From positions 1,674,001 to 1,738,000 of the forward strand of contig NZ_OZ197277.1 in NCBI RefSeq assembly GCF_964291045.1: a stretch of 64,000 nt of DNA, read 5' to 3'. The translations under genes were made by a program, and so were the position numbers. Under the pieces are notes generated by a model. It saw only the letters and a list, made by a program, of their open reading frames with translations. It ran no database searches and had not been told where the DNA came from. This document shows positions 16,987 to 25,304 of this stretch, piece after piece. The DNA is from PALSA-1444 sp964291045 (GTDB taxonomy: Bacteria; Chlamydiota; Chlamydiia; Chlamydiales; Rhabdochlamydiaceae). Each line of letters begins with the position of its first letter. The first letter of the stretch is position 1.

Positions 16987-18375
16987 ATGAATACCAAACA
17001 AACTCTTTCTGTATTAAGCCTTGTGATGATTAATTTAGCTGCATTAGGAGGCATCCGTACGTGGGCTCCGATGGCAGAAAGCGGCTTAAGCTCTGTTTTC
17101 TTTCTTTTTTTTGGCGTTCTTACATTTTTTATTCCGCTCGCTCTTTTAACAGCAGAGCTTGCAACGACATGGCCTGAGTCAGGAGGGGTGTATGCGTGGG
17201 TAAAAAAAGCATTTGGGCATAGGGCTGGGTATTTAGCCATTTGGCTCCTGTGGATTCAAAATCTTTTATGGTTTCCTACCATGCTCTCTTTCTTAGCTAG
17301 CTCCATTACATTTTTGTTTAATCCAGATCTCTCTCAAAGTAAGCCGCTTACCTTTATCTTTGCTCTCATCCTGTTTTGGGGAGCTACGTTTGTGAATTTA
17401 AGAGGAGTTAGAGCGTCATCTATTTTAAGCTCCATTGGAGCCATTTTTGGGACATTTATCCCCAGTATTGCGCTCATTACTTTAGGCATTATTTGGTTTT
17501 TTAGCGGACACCCTCTAGAGGTGTCTTTTGAGCTCTCCTCTTGGATCCCCAAATTCTCCTCTCCTTCTGAAATGGCGCTCTTAGCAGGGGTGATTATCTC
17601 TCTTTTAGGGATTGAAATGTCAGCTGTCCATGCAGCAGATGTGAAAGATCCTCAAAAAAACTACCCTAAAGCCATCTGGATCTCCTCTCTTACTCTCATT
17701 CTATTTTCTGTCTTAGGGGTCTTAAGCATTGTGATTGTGATTCCGCAATCTAAGCTGTTATTTAGTGCAGGATGTTTGCAGGCGTTTGCCTTTTTCTTCA
17801 CGGCCTTTGAGATAAAACCTCTCATTCCTATCATGGCAGGGATTATCACCATTGGAGGGCTAGGATCTTTAGCCACATGGATCATGGGACCAGCTAAAGG
17901 GCTCATTGCAGCAGCTCAAGAAGAAGATTTACCTCCTATGTTAAGGCAGATGAATCAATACGGCGTGCCTCAAAACTTTCTCTTCTTTCAAGCAGTCATT
18001 GTATCGCTACTCTCGATTGCCTTCTTATTCTTGCCTTCCATTAATATTGCGTATTGGGTCTTTTTAGTGCTCACGACTCAGCTCTATTTAACGATGTATT
18101 TCCTTCTGTTTGGATCTGTGATCAAGTTAAGAAAAAGTCACCCCTTAACGCCCCGTCCTTTTCAAATTCCAGGGGGAAAAGTAGGTCTTTGGGGCTTTAC
18201 CATTATGGGCTTTATTGCAACCCTCTTTGCGCTCATTGTTGCCTTCTTTCCTCCCAGTCAAATCCCTGAAAAGAATCACCTCTTTTTTACCCTGTCTCTT
18301 ATCGGTGCGATGACTGTATTCATCTCCCTTCCGTTTTTGACAGCTTTCATAAGAAAAAAATTTTTTAATACATAA
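16987..18375 (+). CDS. APC-family amino-acid permease/antiporter
   Basis: 462 residues with about 12 predicted transmembrane helices. The N-terminal LSVLSLVMINLAALGGIR and AELATTWPESGGVYAWVKKAFG segments are characteristic of the amino acid-polyamine-organocation superfamily, closest in style to GadC/YjeM-type glutamate or amino-acid antiporters. It probably imports host amino acids or exchanges them for a metabolite; the substrate cannot be read from the sequence. No ribosome site is evident. The next gene follows after 10 bases. Confidence 0.88.
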   Translation: MNTKQTLSVLSLVMINLAALGGIRTWAPMAESGLSSVFFLFFGVLTFFIPLALLTAELATTWPESGGVYAWVKKAFGHRAGYLAIWLLWIQNLLWFPTMLSFLASSITFLFNPDLSQSKPLTFIFALILFWGATFVNLRGVRASSILSSIGAIFGTFIPSIALITLGIIWFFSGHPLEVSFELSSWIPKFSSPSEMALLAGVIISLLGIEMSAVHAADVKDPQKNYPKAIWISSLTLILFSVLGVLSIVIVIPQSKLLFSAGCLQAFAFFFTAFEIKPLIPIMAGIITIGGLGSLATWIMGPAKGLIAAAQEEDLPPMLRQMNQYGVPQNFLFFQAVIVSLLSIAFLFLPSINIAYWVFLVLTTQLYLTMYFLLFGSVIKLRKSHPLTPRPFQIPGGKVGLWGFTIMGFIATLFALIVAFFPPSQIPEKNHLFFTLSLIGAMTVFISLPFLTAFIRKKFFNT

Positions 18376-18385
18376 GAGAATACCT

Positions 18386-18949
18386 TTGTTAATAAAATTC
18401 CCTGAATTCACTTATTCCTTAGAGAGTATCCCTACTCTCTTAAATCAAAAATCCTTAACGAGGGTGTTTACAGCTTTACCTGCAGTAGAAGCTGTTATCC
18501 GGATTGCTCTAGGATGTTTTAAAGCATATTCTCAAAACTCTCAAGATACGGATTTTGAGCTTACAGGGATCAGTAAAGATGTAGCAGCCGCTCTTTTTTA
18601 TGGCACCTGCGCACTTTCCCCCTCTCCCTCTATTTGGCTCACTGGTGCCGTATCTTTTGCTCTTTACTCCTTAATGGGGGCGAGAAACTCGAAAAAAGGG
18701 CTTCAATCTCCTTATCTCACCTCTCAAGCTCTTTATAAGCCTACTCACTTTATCTGTGAAAAAGGGATCTTTAAACCTTTAAAATGGCTCTTCCTGCCCC
18801 CTCACCAAAAAGAAATCACCTCTTTTGAAGAGTATAGAGATATTGCAAAAAAGTCGGTTTGTTTACTCTCTGCTGGAATTGGGGTTGGAATCACCGCTTG
18901 GAAAATCTCTCAATATGTTTTAAATAAAGGACTAACCTTTTCTTTTTAA
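18386..18949 (+). CDS. Hypothetical membrane-associated protein with TTG start
   Basis: 187 residues if the TTG at 18386 is the start; the first in-frame ATG comes more than 90 codons later, so a non-ATG start is needed. An AGAGAA sequence lies just upstream. Two or three hydrophobic segments are seen (about 30-48, 65-95, 148-180). It begins 10 bases after the permease stop and probably shares its transcript. I do not recognise the family; small two-to-three-helix proteins of this kind are common in Chlamydiae, some being inclusion-membrane-like, but no diagnostic bilobed hydrophobic domain is visible. Confidence 0.6.
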   Translation: MLIKFPEFTYSLESIPTLLNQKSLTRVFTALPAVEAVIRIALGCFKAYSQNSQDTDFELTGISKDVAAALFYGTCALSPSPSIWLTGAVSFALYSLMGARNSKKGLQSPYLTSQALYKPTHFICEKGIFKPLKWLFLPPHQKEITSFEEYRDIAKKSVCLLSAGIGVGITAWKISQYVLNKGLTFSF

Positions 18950-18988
18950 CTTCTATCAAAACCCTTTGGTGTAAAAAAAGAAGCTTAC

Positions 18989-19978
18989 CTATTCTCTAAT
19001 AAGCTCTAGAAAAAGCTTCAGCACTCTCCTATGACCTGAAGAAAAAGAGAGTTTTTCAAGGGTTTCTTTAGCATGCCATTCATACCCTGTAATCTCATGC
19101 TTTTTTTCTGCGTGATAAAGAGCTGGGTAAAGTGTTGCTTGATACCTTGTAAAATGGTGCTTAACCTCAGGCATATCTACAGCTTTTGGAAGCTGTAAAG
19201 GAAGCTCTTCTAACTTTTCTGCATAAGGAAACTCATAGAGCCCTGACATCACCTTTTTTCCTTTTTCTTGTTTCACAAGGACAAGGTCTTGGTAACATGC
19301 AACCATCACATGTCTTTTTAGAAGTGTAGGGGGCGCTTTTTTCTGTTTTTTAGGAAACTCTAGAGCCCGCCCTTCTTGATAAGCTTTACACTTCTCCATT
19401 AGGGGACATTCAAGACAATTGGGCTTCTTTTTACACACCACAGCTCCTAGTTCAATGAGCCCCTCCATCGTGATCCAGGGGCGCTCATCAGGAAGGATGG
19501 AAGCGGTAAGCATTTCATAGTGCCCTTTTTTTGAGCACTCTTCTAAAGAGGCAAAATATCTTGAGAGGACTCTTACAACATTTCCATCTACAGCTGGGCT
19601 TTTTTGCTCAAATGCAAAGCTTCTCACAGCTCCAACAGTATACGGCCCAAACCCAGGAAGAGCTCTTAATAACTCCTCTTCTTGAGGAATCAGGCCTTGG
19701 TAATTTGCGACTATAATTTTAGCGGCTTTATGAAGGTTACGGGCTCTACTATAGTATCCAAGCCCTTCCCACGCTTTAATCACATGAGCTTCTGATGCGT
19801 TAGCAAGAGATTCAATGGTGGGAAATTGCTCCATCCACCTTAAGAAATAAGCAATCACAACACTGACCTGTGTTTGCTGAAGCATCACCTCTGAGATCCA
19901 AACGCGGTAAGGTGTTTTATTTTCTCTCCAAGGAAGCTTTCTTTGGTTTTCAAGAAACCACTCTTCTAACTCTTTCAT
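18989..19978 (-). CDS. mutY: A/G-specific adenine glycosylase MutY
   Basis: 329 residues. MutY removes adenine mispaired with 8-oxoguanine. The helix-hairpin-helix region LRALPGFGPYTVGAV, the catalytic Glu in WISEVMLQQTQV and the catalytic Asp in VDGNVVRVLSR are present. The Fe-S cluster motif reads C-x5-C-x2-C-x5-C (CKKKPNCLECPLMEKC), one residue shorter in the first interval than the usual x6. The C-terminal NUDIX-like 8-oxoG recognition domain (about 215-329) is present but short. Divergent from the sigma-54-controlled gene at 20185. Confidence 0.95.
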   Translation of the reverse strand: MKELEEWFLENQRKLPWRENKTPYRVWISEVMLQQTQVSVVIAYFLRWMEQFPTIESLANASEAHVIKAWEGLGYYSRARNLHKAAKIIVANYQGLIPQEEELLRALPGFGPYTVGAVRSFAFEQKSPAVDGNVVRVLSRYFASLEECSKKGHYEMLTASILPDERPWITMEGLIELGAVVCKKKPNCLECPLMEKCKAYQEGRALEFPKKQKKAPPTLLKRHVMVACYQDLVLVKQEKGKKVMSGLYEFPYAEKLEELPLQLPKAVDMPEVKHHFTRYQATLYPALYHAEKKHEITGYEWHAKETLEKLSFSSGHRRVLKLFLELIRE

Positions 19979-20032
19979 CTCTTGCTAGCTCATGTCAATT
20001 TTTACCTGTGTAAGTGTAGCATAACCCCACCT

Positions 20033-20049
20033 TTACTTAAAAAAAGTAA
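20033..20049. promoter_or_regulatory. Inverted repeat, candidate activator site
   Basis: TTACTT (20033-20038) and AAGTAA (20044-20049) form a 6-bp inverted repeat with a 5-base AT centre, about 125 bases upstream of the predicted sigma-54 start. This is where an enhancer-binding protein would be expected, but the site is short and AT-rich. Confidence 0.25.
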
Positions 20050-20130
20050 GCCGCTCTTATGTTTATTGGAAGAGTTCTTCTTTTGAATACCAAACACTTA
20101 AGTAGATGCATTTTTTAAGGGTCAAGAACT

Positions 20131-20156
20131 TGGCACACTTTTGGCACGCTTTTTGC
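20131..20156 (+). promoter_or_regulatory. Sigma-54 (RpoN) promoter, with overlapping second site
   Basis: TGGCAC (20142-20147), five bases, TTGC (20153-20156) is an exact match to the -24/-12 sigma-54 consensus. A second TGGCAC at 20131-20136, 11 bases upstream, is followed at the same spacing by TGGC, so a weaker second site overlaps in the same orientation. The expected start is near 20168, giving a leader of about 17 bases with an AGAGG ribosome site before the ATG at 20185. Confidence 0.85.
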
Positions 20157-20184
20157 ATCAAACGGATTAAAAAGAGGTATTTAG

Positions 20185-20589
20185 ATGATTTCTCATACAA
20201 TAGCTGCTACTCAAGAAAGACGTTCTATGACGCTTAAAAGAGAGATTTCTCTCTTAAGAGAGTTACTCACTCATCTTTTCTTAGAAGAAAAATGTATTTT
20301 GAATCAAGAGTATGCAAGGCAGCTTGCTATCAAAGAAGAAATCATGATCTTCACTCACACGTTAGAAGATATCCGTCATTTGCAAGCGCATGAAAAAAGC
20401 TCTTTAACTCAAGAGGAGATAGAAACCTCTTCTCTTATCGAAATGGCATCTCTTAACGAACAACTTCTCACTCTTACAGAAAAAATCACACGGCAAACTC
20501 AGCATAACAGGTATCTCTTAAATCTAGTGCCTCTTATGCAAGTGCCTTCTTTAACAAGGCGGAAAATCACCGTTGCAACACTCAAATAA
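20185..20589 (+). CDS. Small coiled-coil protein under sigma-54 control
   Basis: 134 residues, almost entirely charged amphipathic helix with heptad-like spacing (REISLLRELLTHLFLEEKCIL, LEDIRHLQ, LIEMASLNEQLLTLTEKITRQ); no signal peptide. I do not recognise the family. Size and all-helical character resemble FlgN-type or CesA-type export chaperones, and sigma-54 regulons in Chlamydia are reported to include secretion and envelope genes, so a secretion chaperone is a reasonable guess, no more. AGAGG lies eight to nine bases before the ATG. It stands alone between mutY (divergent) and a separately promoted gene. Confidence 0.7.
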   Translation: MISHTIAATQERRSMTLKREISLLRELLTHLFLEEKCILNQEYARQLAIKEEIMIFTHTLEDIRHLQAHEKSSLTQEEIETSSLIEMASLNEQLLTLTEKITRQTQHNRYLLNLVPLMQVPSLTRRKITVATLK

Positions 20590-20597
20590 AAAAATAA

Positions 20598-20627
20598 TTT
20601 ACTTTTCTTAAAGCACTCAGCTATAAG
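20598..20627 (+). promoter_or_regulatory. Promoter abutting the 20634 gene; predicted leaderless
   Basis: TTTACT (20598-20603), an 18-base spacer and TATAAG (20622-20627). Standard spacing places +1 at 20634, the A of the ATG. No Shine-Dalgarno precedes that start codon, in agreement with a leaderless message. Confidence 0.45.
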
Positions 20628-20633
20628 AAATTT

Positions 20634-21701
20634 ATGACCTACCTACAACCTAATCCACTTTCTATCGTAGGGTATTTAGATGGAAACTACCCTCACTATT
20701 TAGACCATTTAGCCCCTCTTTGCAGCTTAATGAACTGGCCTCTTGTGATTACAGATCCTTCCATTTTTTCTCTTGCTCTTGAGCTTTATCCAGATCTTGA
20801 GGCAAGTTACATAGATCCCCTCCTTGCTCCCTTTGAAATTACAGCAAAATTTGAGACTGTTTTAACCACACTTCCTAGAGGTTTTTTTGATCAACTCTTT
20901 TTCATGGCAGAAAAGCTTCAGCAAAAGAGGGTTAAAACCGTATGGCTCCCTCATGGGAACTCTGATAAAGGGCATTTGAAAGGGTCTTTAGAGGAGCTAG
21001 CTCATGAAGAGTGCGTTCTTGTGTATGGCCAAAAAATGATTAGTCTCTTAGAGCAAAAAAATGCCCTTGCATCTATTCCTCATGTTATCCCTATTGGAAA
21101 TTTTCGATCTATCTATGCAGAAAAGCATAAAACATTTTATGAACACTCTCTGACATCTAAAAGAATACCAAACTCTTTTGTCCTCTACGCCCCTACATGG
21201 AAAGATGCTGAATCTTCCAGTTCCTTTCACTATGCCTTTAAAGAGTTGATAAAACATTTAAAAGATGCTCCTTTAGTTGTTAAACTCCATCCTCATTTAG
21301 AAGAAGAAATCAGTGTGATGTGTCAAAAACTTAAATCCCCTCCTTCTGTGATATGGGTAGAAGATTTCCCCCCCATCTACCCTCTTCTTGCAAGGGCTAC
21401 CCATTTGATTGGAGATTTTTCTTCGGTAGGATACGATTTCCTCACCTTTAATAGGCCGATGTTCTTTTTTAATCCTCTAAATAGGTCTCAAGAAGATTTA
21501 GGAAGAACATTGCATCATTACGGAGAGACACTATCACTTGATACCTTAGAAGAGCTTCCCCTAAAGCTCTCTCATCCTGACTATCAAAAAGAGCTCTCTT
21601 CTCTTCGCAAGGCGCTTTATGAACACACCTTTGGACCTCTTGCTGATTGGGATCACTATGCCCATCAGCTGTTAGAAAAACTTAAGCTTTTTATAGGTTA
21701 A
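20634..21701 (+). CDS. CDP-glycerol glycerophosphotransferase-like protein (TagB/TagF fold)
   Basis: 355 residues. The C-terminal half has the GT-B-like pattern of the TagB/TagF family: FVLYAPTWKDAESS (nucleotide-binding region), VVKLHPHLEEE, then THLIGDFSSVGYDFLTFNRPMFFF, the conserved D-x-S-S-x-x-x-D element with its following N-R-P-x-x-F. The N-terminal half is a Rossmann-like domain with WLPHGNSDKG. The substrate is unknown; Chlamydiae have no teichoic acids, so modification of another surface glycan or lipid with a glycerol-phosphate or similar group is more likely. Confidence 0.8.
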   Translation: MTYLQPNPLSIVGYLDGNYPHYLDHLAPLCSLMNWPLVITDPSIFSLALELYPDLEASYIDPLLAPFEITAKFETVLTTLPRGFFDQLFFMAEKLQQKRVKTVWLPHGNSDKGHLKGSLEELAHEECVLVYGQKMISLLEQKNALASIPHVIPIGNFRSIYAEKHKTFYEHSLTSKRIPNSFVLYAPTWKDAESSSSFHYAFKELIKHLKDAPLVVKLHPHLEEEISVMCQKLKSPPSVIWVEDFPPIYPLLARATHLIGDFSSVGYDFLTFNRPMFFFNPLNRSQEDLGRTLHHYGETLSLDTLEELPLKLSHPDYQKELSSLRKALYEHTFGPLADWDHYAHQLLEKLKLFIG

Positions 21702-21879
21702 AAAATCCACTCTCTTCTCTCTTTTGGGTAAGCTAAAAAGACTGCAATTGGGGAAGTTCTATTAAATCAGCTCACTTAAGATAAGGCATTACTCTTTCTA
21801 AAAGAGGTTAGATGGCTGAGTGAAATATGTGATAATTTGAATTGTTTTTAAGAAGAACTTTGATTTTATCAAATAAGAG

Positions 21880-21909
21880 AAGAAGCTCTGCCCTTAGACA
21901 AAGCTTCTT
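21880..21909 (-). terminator. Possible terminator of the small acidic protein gene
   Basis: An 8-bp inverted repeat (AAGAAGCT 21880-21887, AGCTTCTT 21902-21909) with a 14-base loop, followed on the minus strand by CTCTTATTTG. The T-run is poor. Confidence 0.35.
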
Positions 21910-21918
21910 AAGTAAGAA

Positions 21919-22134
21919 TTAATTAGAATCTGTAGATGAAGAGTCATCTTCGCAGTCGTCATCACAATCATCTGTATCTTCACTATTTACTTTTTTTACA
22001 GGTAGAGTAGTAGTATCTTCTGCATCTTCTTGAACAACAGTGGTATTAGGCGCTGCTGGAGTCGGTTCATCGGCTGACAAGTTGCATAAGCAGGTAAGTG
22101 CAAATAGCCCTAATAAAAGTTGACGACTTTTCAT
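21919..22134 (-). CDS. Small exported acidic protein
   Basis: 71 residues. A clear signal peptide (MKSRQLLLGLFALTCLCNLSA, cleavage near 21) leads to a mature part of about 50 residues rich in Asp, Glu, Thr and Ser, with two Cys in a run of Asp (DDCDDDCEDD). GGAG lies seven bases before the ATG. The mature part is strongly negatively charged and probably disordered; it could bind cations or act as a small periplasmic or surface protein. No family is recognised. It is downstream of the STAND NTPase gene in the same orientation but 270 bases apart. Confidence 0.7.
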   Translation of the reverse strand: MKSRQLLLGLFALTCLCNLSADEPTPAAPNTTVVQEDAEDTTTLPVKKVNSEDTDDCDDDCEDDSSSTDSN

Positions 22135-22407
22135 GTATAATCTCCATAGTTTTTGATTAGATACTGTTTTAATTAAAATAGCACAGCTCTTTTTTTAGGA
22201 AAATAAGAAAAACAATTCATATTAAATGAAAAACAAAGCACTTTATTTGGCTTTCTGACTATTTCAGATGAATATCCTCCGTTTTCTTACCCCCCTTTTT
22301 TTCACATTCTACACATTTTTATTTGAAACGCCATATTTTTTTATTTTTTAGATGAAAGGGCATGTGTTCTCTATTAAAAAAATAGATCTCAGCAAAAATC
22401 CCTCATC

Positions 22408-25089
22408 TTAGAAGGGGCTATGAAAAGGAAACCCTAGCCCCCCAAACCCTTCGTCCGATAGATAGAGATGGACGATGTAACGATGAATTAGCTTCTGGAA
22501 ATTTTCAGCTCCCTGAAGAGGGCCTTCAGATCTCTTCATTCCATTACTCACTAATTCCCTATTATAATAAATCGCCTTCTCTAACTGCTTAGCTGCCTCA
22601 ATAAGATCTTCCTTAGTCCCTAGTTCACAATACGCCTCCGCCCATAATGCGTAAGCTGTGGCTAAAATATGCCTTTGATCTGATGATTCATAAATGGCTC
22701 TTTTAAAAAATACGCCTGCACTTCTAGCTTGAATCTTTGCTTTATCACGGTCGTTATTAAGCCGGCTTTTAGCTAATTCTATTTTGCCATAAATGACATC
22801 AAACTCTCCGCGTCTACGATGAGCGCCGGTAATTTTTCTTAGAGTCTCAATGTTTGTAATGCAGTCATCAATTTTGTCTTCTAATTCCTTGCTAGGTTTT
22901 TGCTTTTTATCCATACCTCGTACTTTCTCATAATAGATTCTCAAAAGCTTAGGCCATGCATAAGGTTCTTGATGTTGATTCATCCCATACGCTTTGTGAT
23001 AATATATTTTCAAAAGCTGAAACCAACAATATTGTTGATGAAAGGAGTCTGTTGAATCGTTAATGAGCTGAATATAGGTTTCTTCTGCCCTTTTATATTC
23101 TTGTTTTTCTAGCAAAATCCAACCTATGCCCTGTCTTTTTAATAGGAGATTTTCATCAAACTTGTCTGCTAAAGGGGAAAAAATTCTATTCTTCTGTTGT
23201 TGTTCTGCATGACTCTTAGACAGAGTGTGATTGATATTTGATAACTCTATTGCATATTGAAAAAAAATTTCCGCAAGTTCAATCTTATTCTGAAAAAATT
23301 CAGTTTTTCCTCTATAGTGAGCATACTTAACCTTTACAGAATTAATAAATTTATTAAATTTAATTTGTTGATCTTGAGAAAGCTCTTGCACACTTTTTAA
23401 GTAATGAATTTTACAAAGCCCTGCATAAATTTCTTGAAGAGAGCTCTCTGCCTTGTAAACTTGATTCAACTGAAGGAGTTTATTAGCTTGTAATAAGTGA
23501 AAAAACAAATTGTTTTCAATGTCTTTAACGGAAAAATTTTGATCGATTTTTTTGATCACATTGTCATTCAATTTTATCGATGAGTAAAATCTATTGTCCA
23601 TCTGAGTTGATTTTAAAAAAGTCCAATTTTGATCTGACATGGATTCAGGATCAACATAAGTGTCTTCTATCTTTCTAGAAAACTGTTCAGATAAATGGAT
23701 TTTGTCTCCATTTTTATATTTAATTAACTCAAGGAATTCTAAAAATCGGTATAAATTATCAAATCGCTCTCTTTCACTCTTGTCTTTAACTATAAATTTT
23801 CTCCATTTAGAAAAATCATCTTTAGAAAGGGAGGTTGGACTGACCCAAGCCAAAAAGCTAAGTAACTCTCTAAAAAAGGGGTCTTGCTTTTCTAAATAGC
23901 TAATAATAGAGGTGTTTTCTGAGCCCTTCATGATGGCATTTTCCCAAAAATCAAGAGCCTTCTTTAACTGAGTAAAAGAAACCTCATTTTTTAAATTGCC
24001 TCTGCTGCAATCCCATCTTATCAATTTTGCAATTTGCCGAAGGGTCGAAGGGTTATTTAACTGTTTTTTATCGATCAACTGCCGTATTTTTAATGAAATT
24101 TCATCGGGTAGGGAGAAAATCCCTAAAGCGTGGGTAAAAATAGAAGCAGCTTCTTGAGAAGTCAGGCTATCTTTTGTAATTTTAAAGTGCTTAAAATTTT
24201 CCATTACAGATATGGATTCTTTATTAAAAAGTTTATTTTGAACTTCTTCATCCTCTTCTTCTCTTGTCAAAAGAATCTGCCCTTTCAAATCACTCTTTGC
24301 TCTTGTAAAAATTTCTCTTAAAAAGATCATCCCTTTGTTGTCTAAATCGATGGGACCTTTGGGAAATTCATCTATGATCAATAAAAAGTTTGGCCTATTA
24401 GACAACGCTTTTTGAATATCTACGATCAATTGATCAAAATTTTTATTTTCAATCCCCAATTCCGCGCCAAATATTTCAATTTTAAGCCGGATGTTCTCTT
24501 CTTCCTCAGAAAAATCAAACCATTTGATAACAATATTTTCTATCTTTTTACTGGGCATTGTTTTTTGATAATTCAGTGCATATTCTAAGGCGATAGTCGA
24601 TTTTCCTATGCCAGGTGGGCCGCTGATTTCTATTGCCTTCAAAGATGTTGTAATCGAATCAAAAAGATTTTCGAGCTTTTTTGTTGAAAGCCGAGGAATA
24701 ATATCTTCTGGAAGTTGCTCATGTAATACAATATCACTTACCTTATCATCAAAAAAATGGGTGAAGGTTTTATTATGCTCGATAATTTTATTTACGACCG
24801 TACTAACTCCAGCACTTAATATAATCACAAATAAAGTTTCTGCCATACGGCGAATGGTGTGGCTGACTCCCTCCGAGCTTTTTTCATTTTTTGATTGATC
24901 ATCTTGCTGAGAAGAGGGCGGTGTTGTCATATAAGAAGCTCTACCCAAACTATGCCCTTTCTCTCTAAAAGAGCTTTGATGAAAAACGGGATTAGCAAAA
25001 GGTAAAATTCTTTGATGGAAACGGAATGTATTTTGAAGTGGATGGATTTTAGGTAAAAGAAATCCAGAACTCAAGAAATGTATTTTCAT
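22408..25089 (-). CDS. STAND-type NTPase with membrane segment and TPR-like C-terminus
   Basis: 893 residues. Residues 1-75 are a basic, aromatic-rich then polar extension; a probable transmembrane helix lies at about 83-101 (ETLFVIILSAGVSTVV). An AP-ATPase/NB-ARC-like domain follows: Walker A GPPGIGKST (157-165), Walker B NFLLIIDEFP, and a sensor-like GQILLTREEE. A winged-helix-like region follows to about 450, and from about 520 to the end the sequence is helical repeats with TPR spacing. STAND NTPases are signal-gated switches, found in immunity, apoptosis and regulation; the ligand is unknown. It forms an accessory block with the nucleotidyltransferase-TPR gene upstream (215-base gap). 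Confidence 0.8.
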   Translation of the reverse strand: MKIHFLSSGFLLPKIHPLQNTFRFHQRILPFANPVFHQSSFREKGHSLGRASYMTTPPSSQQDDQSKNEKSSEGVSHTIRRMAETLFVIILSAGVSTVVNKIIEHNKTFTHFFDDKVSDIVLHEQLPEDIIPRLSTKKLENLFDSITTSLKAIEISGPPGIGKSTIALEYALNYQKTMPSKKIENIVIKWFDFSEEEENIRLKIEIFGAELGIENKNFDQLIVDIQKALSNRPNFLLIIDEFPKGPIDLDNKGMIFLREIFTRAKSDLKGQILLTREEEDEEVQNKLFNKESISVMENFKHFKITKDSLTSQEAASIFTHALGIFSLPDEISLKIRQLIDKKQLNNPSTLRQIAKLIRWDCSRGNLKNEVSFTQLKKALDFWENAIMKGSENTSIISYLEKQDPFFRELLSFLAWVSPTSLSKDDFSKWRKFIVKDKSERERFDNLYRFLEFLELIKYKNGDKIHLSEQFSRKIEDTYVDPESMSDQNWTFLKSTQMDNRFYSSIKLNDNVIKKIDQNFSVKDIENNLFFHLLQANKLLQLNQVYKAESSLQEIYAGLCKIHYLKSVQELSQDQQIKFNKFINSVKVKYAHYRGKTEFFQNKIELAEIFFQYAIELSNINHTLSKSHAEQQQKNRIFSPLADKFDENLLLKRQGIGWILLEKQEYKRAEETYIQLINDSTDSFHQQYCWFQLLKIYYHKAYGMNQHQEPYAWPKLLRIYYEKVRGMDKKQKPSKELEDKIDDCITNIETLRKITGAHRRRGEFDVIYGKIELAKSRLNNDRDKAKIQARSAGVFFKRAIYESSDQRHILATAYALWAEAYCELGTKEDLIEAAKQLEKAIYYNRELVSNGMKRSEGPLQGAENFQKLIHRYIVHLYLSDEGFGGLGFPFHSPF

Positions 25090-25304
25090 GTACTCATCCT
25101 TTATTTTTAATTACTTTAAAATTAAAAAAAATGTTGATTTTCTATATTCATTAATCAATTCACTAATAAAAACTAATTTATCGTATAGTTGATTACCATC
25201 AAAAAATACTAAACAGTCATAATTCTCATCTCTCTAGCTTGCAATTTAGAGTCTTCACTTTTATGCATTCTTTATAGAAATTCAAACACTTATGAATTAA
25301 TTTT

